Part shown: positions 1-6,100 of the stretch, piece by piece
Layout of the letters: each line of letters opens with the position of its first letter
Position numbering within the stretch: the first letter of the stretch is position 1
Source: Candidatus Dormiibacterota bacterium
GTDB taxonomy: Bacteria > Chloroflexota > Dormibacteria > Aeolococcales > Bog-877
NCBI GenBank assembly: GCA_030038765.1
Contig: JASHRA010000101.1
Coordinates: 1-8,449, forward strand
Length of the DNA stretch: 8,449 bases
Direction of reading: 5' to 3'
Notes under the pieces: model-generated
Databases searched by the model: none
What the model was told of the DNA's origin: nothing
What the model saw: only the letters and a program-made list of their open reading frames with translations
Position numbers and translations under genes: made by a program

Positions 1-426
1 GCGGGGGGACTGGAGCACGGCCAGGGTGAAGGCGACGTCCTTGGTCGTGACCGGCAGGCCGTCGGACCAGCGGCGGCTGGGCGAGAGGGTGAAGCGGTAG
101 CGCTGGCCCCCCTCCAGCGCCCGCCAGCTGGTGGCCAGCCCGAGCCGGGCGGCGCCGCTGCGGCCCGCCGCCATCAGGCCCGGCTCGCTGAGCGCGCCCA
201 CCGCCTGGGCCACCGGGTCGTCGGGTGAGAGCAGCGGGCTGAGCGGCGAGGGGCCGACCGCGGCCACCATGCCCTCGGTGAAGACCTGGTGGGTCTCGGC
301 GCCGCGCAGGGAGAAGGTGAGGGCGAGGCCGGCCAGCACCAGGACCAGCAGGCTGCCGAGGCTGGCCAGCACCCGCAGCGGGTGGCGGCGCGGGCTGAGG
401 AAGCCGCCCTCGGGCTCGGGGCTCAG
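1..426 (-). CDS. Family 5 extracellular solute-binding protein, N-terminal part (partial)
   Basis: This is the N-terminal part of a peptide/nickel-type ABC transporter binding protein (SBP_bac_5, DppA/OppA-like); the 3' end lies beyond the left edge, leaving 142 codons. After a short basic stretch (residues about 13-18) there is a hydrophobic segment at about 19-40, an uncleaved anchor or signal peptide. No lipobox cysteine is visible, unlike many members. Residues 57-85 contain the family's 'PSPLSPLLSPDD...VGALSEPGLM' entry region, and residues 108-142 carry the diagnostic 'YRFTLSPSRRWSDGLPVTTK' followed by DVAFTL. No ATG, GTG or TTG exists in frame near the expected start. The best start is CTG at 426, overlapping the secG stop as CTGA, with GGGAG four bases upstream. 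The family assignment is firm. Peptide specificity is not decidable from this fragment, and the start is inferred. Confidence 0.85.
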   Translation of the reverse strand, partial: MSPEPEGGFLSPRRHPLRVLASLGSLLVLVLAGLALTFSLRGAETHQVFTEGMVAAVGPSPLSPLLSPDDPVAQAVGALSEPGLMAAGRSGAARLGLATSWRALEGGQRYRFTLSPSRRWSDGLPVTTKDVAFTLAVLQSPR

Positions 427-659
427 CCGGCTCCCAGGCGGATGTCCACCACCGCCACCAGGGCGAAGGCGACCGTGAGCCAGACCGACATGCGAAAGAG
501 GAGACGCTCCAGCCCGCGCCTGGTGCGATAGCCGCCACCCATGTCCGTCCCGCCCCCCAGAGTGCCGCCAAGGCCGCTCGCCTTGGGCGTCTGGAGCAGG
601 ATGGTGACGATCAGCAGGACTGCCAGGACCACTTCCAGGATGCCGATCGCTCGCTTCAC
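423..659 (-). CDS. secG: Preprotein translocase subunit SecG
   Basis: SecG is the small accessory membrane subunit of the SecYEG protein-export channel. The 78-residue protein has the normal SecG layout: a first membrane helix (about 5-22), the conserved cytoplasmic loop 'ILLQTPKASGLGGTLGGG' (about 20-37), then 'RRGLERLLFRMSVWLTVAFA' leading into a second helix (about 55-74). The start is GTG at 659, which overlaps the stop of the upstream peptidase gene as GTGA; GGAGGA three bases upstream supports it. Its own TGA overlaps the CTG of the next gene. Linkage to enolase recalls the common placement of secG beside glycolytic genes in other bacteria. Length and motifs match the family well. Confidence 0.95.
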   Translation of the reverse strand: MKRAIGILEVVLAVLLIVTILLQTPKASGLGGTLGGGTDMGGGYRTRRGLERLLFRMSVWLTVAFALVAVVDIRLGAG

Positions 660-1150
660 GGGTCCTCCGCCACAAGATCGGGGGGATTATAGCCGGGGCC
701 CCCTTGGGGGCCGGTCAGGGGAACCTCCCGGAAGCGTGGCGGCCGCTCCTCTTCCAGCAGCAGCCAGGCCGTGGCCAGGGCCAGCCGACCCCGCTCCACC
801 GAGATCACGACGTAGTGGTAGCCGGGCCAGGCCCGGTCGGTGTCGAACTGGCTGGGCCGGGCCGGGTGGTCGGGGTGGGTGTGGAAGAAGCCGACCACCT
901 CCTGCCCCAGTGAGCGCGCCCGCCGCTCGGCCAGGATGATGTCCCGGGGATCCAGCTCGTAGCGGTCGAGGCGGCGCTCCTGGACCAGGTTGTGCCCCTC
1001 CAGCACCTCCGTCACCCGGGTCAGCCCCTCCGCGGGCAGCCCCAGCAGGACCCCGCAGCCCTCCTCCGGGTAGGCGGCCTCGGCCAGCTCCGTCATCCGG
1101 GCGAAGTCCTCCGCCCCCATCTCCAGCCGAGGCCCCTGGGCGGCGCTCAC
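656..1150 (-). CDS. M67 family JAMM metallopeptidase (Mec-like)
   Basis: This 164-residue protein is a zinc metallopeptidase of the JAB/MPN+ (JAMM) type. The catalytic set is complete: Glu30 in 'PEEGCGVLLG', then His90 and His92 in 'FFHTHPDHPARPSQFD' with Ser100 and Asp103, fitting H-x-H-P-x6-S-x2-D. In mycobacteria the homologous Mec removes the newly formed cysteine from the C-terminus of the ubiquitin-like carrier CysO. Here the gene sits directly after a cysM-type gene, which supports the same job by inference. The start is GTG at 1150, overlapping the cysM stop as GTGA, with GGAGGAG a few bases upstream. The open frame continues upstream to 1447, but that extension is antisense-like low-complexity sequence inside cysM and is rejected. 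Alternative role: another JAMM processing of ThiS/MoaD-type proteins. Confidence 0.88.
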   Translation of the reverse strand: MSAAQGPRLEMGAEDFARMTELAEAAYPEEGCGVLLGLPAEGLTRVTEVLEGHNLVQERRLDRYELDPRDIILAERRARSLGQEVVGFFHTHPDHPARPSQFDTDRAWPGYHYVVISVERGRLALATAWLLLEEERPPRFREVPLTGPQGGPGYNPPDLVAEDP

Positions 1151-2097
1151 GCCGCCTCCTCCAGGTAGCCGGCGCCGCCGTCGGGGAGGACCAGCACCAC
1201 GACCCCCTCCCGGAGGCCCTCGGTGATGAGCCGCTCCACGCCCCAGAGGGCGAGGCCAGAGGAGTGCCCGGCCAGCACGCCCTCCTCCCGGGCCAGGCGC
1301 GCGGCCAGGTCCAGGGCCGGCTGGGTCGGGCCCTCGAGCTGGCGGTCGGACAGCCCCGGGTCGTAGATCCCGGGCACGATGGCGCTGCCCATGTGCTTCA
1401 GCCCCTCCAATCCGTGGAGCGGGTCGTCGGGCTCCAGGCTGACGCACTGGACCTGCGGGTTCAGCTCCTTGAGCCGGCGCGAGCAGCCGACGAAGGTCCC
1501 CGACGTCCCCAGGCCGGCCAGGAAATGGGTCACCCGGCCCTCGGTCTGGGCCCAGATCTCCTCCGCCGTGGTCTCGTAGTGGGCGCGCCAGTTGAGCTCG
1601 TTGTTGTACTGGTCGGCGAAGAAGTAGCGATCCGGCTCGCGCTCGCGGATCTCCCGGCAGAGCAGGATGGCGCCGTCCGACCCCTCCTGGGGGTCGGAGA
1701 GGGTGAGCTCGGCGCCGAAGCGCTCCATCAGGCGCCGGGCGCGGCGGGCGACGTTGCCCGGGACCACCAGGCGGACGGGGAAGCCGAGGGCGGCTCCGAG
1801 CATGGCGTAGGCCACCCCGGTGTTGCCGCTGGAGCTGTCCAGCAGCGCCCGCCCAGGCCCCAGCAGCCCCCGCCCCAGGCCGTCCTCGGCGATGCGCAGG
1901 GCGGGCCGGTCCTTGACCGAGCCACCCGGGTTCAGGAACTCAGCCTTGCCCAGCACCGTGAGCCCGGGGGCGCGCTCCTGGAAGAGGCGCAGCCGGAGCA
2001 GCGGGGTCCGGCCGACGCAGCCGGCGATGCCCGGCGCCCGCCGGGACGACGCCGGCCTGAGGCGGCGCCCCCCGGGGTGCGCGGAGAAGCTCGCCAC
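1147..2097 (-). CDS. cysM: Cysteine synthase, PLP-dependent, CysM/CysK family
   Basis: A fold-type II PLP enzyme that makes cysteine by beta-replacement on O-acetylserine or O-phosphoserine. Visible motifs: 'LNPGGSVKDRPA' with the PLP lysine at 62, the substrate loop 'SSSGNTG' (88-94), the phosphate-binding 'GLGTSGT' (195-201), 'GLKHMGSAIVPGIYDP' (232-247) and the C-terminal 'LPDGGAGY' near 304-311. Aligned from memory to Mycobacterium tuberculosis CysM, Lys234 falls at Arg220, the residue tied to O-phosphoserine use there, so phosphoserine/carrier-protein use is plausible but unproven. It lies 34 nt after eno and overlaps the M67 gene by 4 nt. The start is uncertain. GTG 2097 lacks a clear ribosome site; an in-frame CTG at 2115 is possible; TTG 2122 has a better-placed GAGG but is in another frame. 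About 28 residues precede the usual family start near 'GRTPLLRL'. Confidence 0.88.
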   Translation of the reverse strand: MASFSAHPGGRRLRPASSRRAPGIAGCVGRTPLLRLRLFQERAPGLTVLGKAEFLNPGGSVKDRPALRIAEDGLGRGLLGPGRALLDSSSGNTGVAYAMLGAALGFPVRLVVPGNVARRARRLMERFGAELTLSDPQEGSDGAILLCREIREREPDRYFFADQYNNELNWRAHYETTAEEIWAQTEGRVTHFLAGLGTSGTFVGCSRRLKELNPQVQCVSLEPDDPLHGLEGLKHMGSAIVPGIYDPGLSDRQLEGPTQPALDLAARLAREEGVLAGHSSGLALWGVERLITEGLREGVVVLVLPDGGAGYLEEAA

Positions 2098-2131
2098 CCG
2101 GACAGTCGGACTCAGGGCTCAAGGTCGAGCC

Positions 2132-3479
<1,348 letters not shown>

Positions 3480-3971
3480 ATGTTGCAGAAGCGGTTCCAC
3501 TGGCCCAGGTTAACGACCGGGCAGTGGATCACGGCGGCCGTGATTGCCTTCATCGTGGTGGCGGTGTTTTCCGATGTCGGCAACAGCCTGCGCCAGATCA
3601 GCTCGGGGGAGGGCCCGCCCCACGCCCAGCTCAACGGCTCCTTCCCCAGCGCCCCGCTCACGGTCGGCCGGCGGGCCGGCTTCGCCTTCGCCCTCGACGA
3701 CACCTCGGGCGGGGCCATGGACCCGGCCTGCGTCGGCGGCAACCTGAGCCCCGAGTTCGAGGTGCTGAAGGTGACCATGCTGGGCACGCCGGCCGGCTCC
3801 TGGCGCCACAACCGGGCCTGCGGCGACATCCTGGAGACCAACTCCACGGTCCCGGTGGTGATCACCGTGGTCCCGCTCCACCCCGGCACCTTCAGCCTCC
3901 ACCTGCTGCCCCAGGAGCACGCGCGCCGGGTCGGCTCAGGCACCAAGGGCGAGGTCACGGTCCGGCCCTGA
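3480..3971 (+). CDS. Membrane-anchored extracytoplasmic protein of unknown function
   Basis: I do not recognise the family. The 163-residue protein has a basic start (MLQKRFHWPRL), one membrane helix at about 16-31 ('WITAAVIAFIVVAVF') and an outside domain of about 130 residues. That domain looks beta-rich, notably 'VPVVITVVPLHPGTFSLHLL' (124-143), reminiscent of Ig-like folds but too weak to name. Two cysteines, Cys84 and Cys114, are the only ones and could form a disulfide outside the cell. The start is ATG 3480 with GGAG four bases upstream; the open frame extends back to 3288 inside eno on the opposite strand, and that part is rejected. It is divergent from eno and its last 36 bases overlap the 3' end of the phosphatase gene on the other strand. 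Confidence 0.72.
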   Translation: MLQKRFHWPRLTTGQWITAAVIAFIVVAVFSDVGNSLRQISSGEGPPHAQLNGSFPSAPLTVGRRAGFAFALDDTSGGAMDPACVGGNLSPEFEVLKVTMLGTPAGSWRHNRACGDILETNSTVPVVITVVPLHPGTFSLHLLPQEHARRVGSGTKGEVTVRP

Positions 3972-4760
3972 GGTCCGGGCGGCGGCCAGCAGGGCCCGGT
4001 GGACCCGGGGCGGGCCGGCCACGATGTTGCCGCTCCGGGGCAGCCCCGCCACTCCCTCCCAGTCCGAGACCAGGCCGCCAGCCTCGGTCACCAGCAGGGT
4101 CCCGGCGGCGATGTCCCAGGGCTTGAGCCCGAGCTCGAAGAAGCCGTTGAAGACACCGGCCGCGGTGTAGGCCAGGTCGAGGGCGGCCGCGCCCGGGCGG
4201 CGCACGTCCTCCACCTCCCCCAGCACCCGCTCCAGGGTCCGGATCAGGCGGGGCACCTGGGGGCGGCTCTTGAAGGGGAAGCCGGTCGCGACCACGGCGC
4301 GGGCGGGGTCCAGGTCCTCGATCGAGAGGCGGCGGCCGCCCTCGTCGAAGGCGCCCTCCCCCTTGGTCGCGGTGAAGGTGAAGCCGAGGAAGGGGGCGTG
4401 CACCGCCCCCACCACCGGCTCGCCCCGCTCTAGGAGCGCGATCGAGACCCCGACCAGGGGGAAGCCGCGGCTGAAGTTGGTGGTCCCGTCCAGCGGATCG
4501 ACCACCCAGCCCGTCTCCGGCAGCTCGCCGCCGCGCTCCTCGGAGAGCACCGGCAGCTCGGGGAAGACGGACTCCAGGATCCCCAGGATCACCGACTCCG
4601 ACTCACGGTCGAGGTCGGTCACGTAGTCTCCGGGCCCCTTGCTCTCGGTGAGCTGGAAGCCGAGACCGGCAGCCTTGATCACCGCCCCACCGGCCTGGGC
4701 CGCGTAGCGCGCGGTGGCCAGCGCCAGCTGGCGGTCCGGCGCCGTCCCCTCGGGGCTCAG
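3936..4760 (-). CDS. Inositol monophosphatase family phosphatase
   Basis: A magnesium-dependent sugar/inositol phosphate phosphatase of the IMPase fold (SuhB, HisN, CysQ and FBPase relatives). From the CTG start it has 274 residues. Motifs: 'GDYVTDLD' (44-51), 'SEE' (73-75), 'WVVDPLDGTTNF' (85-96) with metal ligands Asp88 and Asp91, and 'ELGLKPWDIAAG' (209-220) with Asp216. A GTG at 4682 would cut off the clear N-terminal family helix 'RQLALATARYAAQAGGAVIK'. The frame is open to the TAA at 4812-4814 and has no ATG or GTG upstream of that helix. CTG 4760 is preceded by GAGGGG at a six-base spacing and overlaps the small ORF stop as CTGA, so it is the preferred start. The substrate cannot be told; inositol-1-phosphate, histidinol-phosphate and PAP remain possible. 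Confidence 0.87.
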   Translation of the reverse strand: MSPEGTAPDRQLALATARYAAQAGGAVIKAAGLGFQLTESKGPGDYVTDLDRESESVILGILESVFPELPVLSEERGGELPETGWVVDPLDGTTNFSRGFPLVGVSIALLERGEPVVGAVHAPFLGFTFTATKGEGAFDEGGRRLSIEDLDPARAVVATGFPFKSRPQVPRLIRTLERVLGEVEDVRRPGAAALDLAYTAAGVFNGFFELGLKPWDIAAGTLLVTEAGGLVSDWEGVAGLPRSGNIVAGPPRVHRALLAAARTSGPDRDLALGA

Positions 4761-4915
4761 CGGCGTCCCCTCGAGCCCCGACCGCGCGGGGGCTCGCGGG
4801 ACACCTTCTTCTTATGCTTCTTGTCCTTCCGGGTCGGTGCCAGGGAGTTGAGCAGGCTCTCCCGCGGCGGCTCCGCCGGCCGCGGCGGGGGTGCGGGCAG
4901 GTCGGCTTCGCTCAT
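4757..4915 (-). CDS. Small basic protein of 52 residues, unknown
   Basis: A short open frame, unrecognised. It starts at ATG 4915 and ends at TGA 4757-4759. The product has a Pro-rich acidic-to-neutral first half (MSEADLPAPPPRPAEPP), a short amphipathic piece ('ESLLNSLA', 19-26), then a strongly basic tail 'RKDKKHKKKVSREPPRGRG' ending in RGRR. The run of AAG codons is unusual beside neighbours that use almost no lysine. It overlaps the last 104 bases of the peptidase gene in a different frame, and its stop overlaps the phosphatase CTG start as CTGA, which fits a coupled gene order. The ribosome site is weak (GGGG four bases upstream). The basic tail suggests nucleic-acid or membrane contact, which is inference. 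It may instead be chance. Confidence 0.5.
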   Translation of the reverse strand: MSEADLPAPPPRPAEPPRESLLNSLAPTRKDKKHKKKVSREPPRGRGSRGRR

Positions 4916-5324
4916 GGCGCCCCATATGGTGCCAGTTCGCGCCCAGCTCCGGGGCCGGGGCGAGGCGGCGGAGGTCGGCGCTCAGCCAGAGCGGGGGCAG
5001 CGGGCGCAGCCGCAGCCAGGCCACGCCGCGCAGGGCCCCGGGTGGGAGCGGGCCGAAGTCCTGGCTGTCGCTGCTGGCAGCGCGGTTGTCCCCGAGCACC
5101 CAGATCAGCGGAGGCCGCCGGCTGACCGCGCTGACCCGCTTCAGGAGCTCGAAGCCGGGGCGCTGGGGATGCTCCACCACCACCACCTGACCCAGCCGGG
5201 GAAGGCGCCGGCGCGCTGGCCCCACCAGGACCCAGGCCCCGGGCGGCAGGCAGGGGCGCATGCTCTCGCCCTCGACCAGGACCAGCGAGGGGAGGCGGGG
5301 CGACCGGGGCAGCACAGTGACCAC
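4812..5324 (-). CDS. sodX: S26 signal-peptidase-like protease, probable Ni-SOD maturation protease
   Basis: A short S26 (LexA/signal peptidase) type serine protease. The Ser/Lys dyad is visible: Ser21 in 'VLVEGESMRPCLPPG' and Lys62 in 'FELLKRVSAV'. The later box 'VLGDNRAASSDSQDFGPLPP' (76-95) is typical of signal peptidases. No clear membrane anchor is seen, as in SodX-type proteins. In Streptomyces and cyanobacteria such a gene lies beside sodN and is thought to remove the Ni-SOD propeptide; here it is divergent from sodN with an 83-bp gap, which strongly suggests the same role. The start is GTG 5324 with GAGGA about 11 bases upstream, a somewhat long spacing; GTG 5315 is an alternative. The last 30 or so residues are Ala/Pro/Gly-rich and overlap the small basic ORF, so they may be non-conserved. 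Confidence 0.88.
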   Translation of the reverse strand: MVTVLPRSPRLPSLVLVEGESMRPCLPPGAWVLVGPARRRLPRLGQVVVVEHPQRPGFELLKRVSAVSRRPPLIWVLGDNRAASSDSQDFGPLPPGALRGVAWLRLRPLPPLWLSADLRRLAPAPELGANWHHMGRHERSRPARTPAAAGGAAAGEPAQLPGTDPEGQEA

Positions 5325-5407
5325 GAGTTTGCCCGTCCTCGGCCGCCGATGCTAGCTTTGGCTCAGGCCAGGCAAGCGCCCGGCGCGCCCACGACCAGGA
5401 GGAGAGC
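5325..5407. promoter_or_regulatory. Divergent sodX-sodN promoter region with candidate operator
   Basis: This 83-bp spacer lies between two divergent genes. For sodN, TTGCCC (5329-5334) and TAGCTT (5353-5358) with an 18-base spacer resemble -35/-10 boxes. An imperfect dyad, TTGGCT-N6-AGGCAA (5358-5375), would cover the predicted transcription start, a position suited to a metal-responsive repressor such as a Fur/Nur-type protein. It does not clearly match a Nur box I know. The sodN ribosome site GGAGGAG is at 5398-5404. The sequence shows the dyad; the regulatory role is inference. Confidence 0.4.
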
Positions 5408-5827
5408 ATGGCTTTCGACTTGAGAAGGGGCCTGCGGCCACGCCGGGTGGTCCACGCCCACTGCGACATCCCCTGCGGCATCTACGACCCCCACGAGGCC
5501 CAGCTGGCGGCCCAGACGGTCGAGACCATGGTGACCAAGATCAAGGCCCTGCCTGACGACGGGTCGGAGGCCTCGCGCAACTCCTTCGCGCGCATGGTCA
5601 CGGTCAAGGAGCAGCACGCGGAGCGGGTCAAGCACGAGGTGACCGTGCTCTGGGGCGACTACTTCAAGCCCGAGCACCTGGAGAAGTACCCGGAGCTGCA
5701 CGACCTGGTCTGGAAGACGCTGAAGGCGGCCTCGGCGGCCAAGCAGAGCGTGGACTCAGAGAAGGCGGCCGAGCTGCGGAGCAAGGTCGACGAGGTGGCT
5801 CGGATCTTCTGGGAGACCAAGAAGTAG
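5408..5827 (+). CDS. sodN: Nickel superoxide dismutase precursor
   Basis: Ni-SOD disproportionates superoxide and works as a hexamer, usually in the cytoplasm. The hallmark nickel hook 'HCDIPCGIYDP' starts at residue 18; after removal of the 17-residue propeptide (MAFDLRRGLRPRRVVHA), His18 becomes the N-terminal ligand with Cys19 and Cys23 (mature His1, Cys2, Cys6). The remainder matches the family: 'TVKEQHAERVKHEVTVLWGD', 'YFKPEHLEKYPELHDLVWKT', 'LKAASAAKQS' and the ending 'IFWETKK'. The total of 139 residues, about 122 mature, is normal. ATG 5408 follows GGAGGAG closely. The divergent S26 protease supplies the expected maturation step. All metal ligands are present, so the enzyme should be active. 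Confidence 0.97.
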   Translation: MAFDLRRGLRPRRVVHAHCDIPCGIYDPHEAQLAAQTVETMVTKIKALPDDGSEASRNSFARMVTVKEQHAERVKHEVTVLWGDYFKPEHLEKYPELHDLVWKTLKAASAAKQSVDSEKAAELRSKVDEVARIFWETKK

Positions 5828-5848
5828 TGGCTGCGCGGCAACGAGCTC

Positions 5849-5879
5849 GCGCGCGGCTCGGCCGGGCCGGGCCGCGCGC
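5849..5879 (+). terminator. Hairpin downstream of sodN, weak terminator candidate
   Basis: Perfect 9-bp arms GCGCGCGGC (5849-5857) and GCCGCGCGC (5871-5879) flank a 13-base loop, starting 21 bases after the sodN stop. No T-run follows, so it is at best a non-canonical terminator or an mRNA 3' stabiliser. Confidence 0.4.
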
Positions 5880-5972
5880 CGCCCGCCGGAGCTACCGACG
5901 GCCATCCAGAGCGGACCCCCGGCCCCTCAACTGACCTTCCGGTCACGGTCTCGGCGGACTTCGCGCCGACCC

Positions 5973-6002
5973 TTGACGGGTGGCCCACCGATCCGGCACT
6001 CT
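5973..6002 (+). promoter_or_regulatory. Possible promoter of the secreted repeat protein
   Basis: TTGACG at 5973-5978 is a good -35 match. A weak -10, CACTCT (5997-6002), follows after 18 bases. It would give a leader of about 90 bases before ATG 6101. The weak -10 makes this tentative. Confidence 0.3.
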
Positions 6003-6100
6003 ACCGCGCGGCGGGGTGAAGGGGCGGCCTGTGCGAGCACTCACGGGACCCCACGACGCCTCCGTGCGGGAAGGGCGAGAGCGGTCTTGGGAGTGAACGT

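Larger units (their letters stand above)
5828..6100. other. sodN to secreted-protein intergenic region
   Basis: This 273-bp gap has no convincing gene on either strand. It holds a GC-rich hairpin just after sodN, a small perfect dyad TGACC-TTCC-GGTCA (5932-5945), and a possible promoter near 5973-6002. The ribosome site GGGAG for the next gene is at 6089-6093. The remainder is GC-rich sequence without recognised motifs. Confidence 0.6.

Noticed and set aside
1151..1447. N-terminal extension of the M67 peptidase frame
   Set aside because: It is Arg/Gly/Pro-rich and lies wholly inside cysM in another frame; GTG 1150 has a strong ribosome site and the right family length.
3936..4682. GTG 4682 as phosphatase start
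   Set aside because: It would remove the family N-terminal helix that is plainly encoded just upstream in the same frame.
5932..5945. TGACC-TTCC-GGTCA as a defined operator
   Set aside because: The perfect dyad has only 5-bp arms in GC-rich sequence and no second copy nearby, so it is noted only within the intergenic region.
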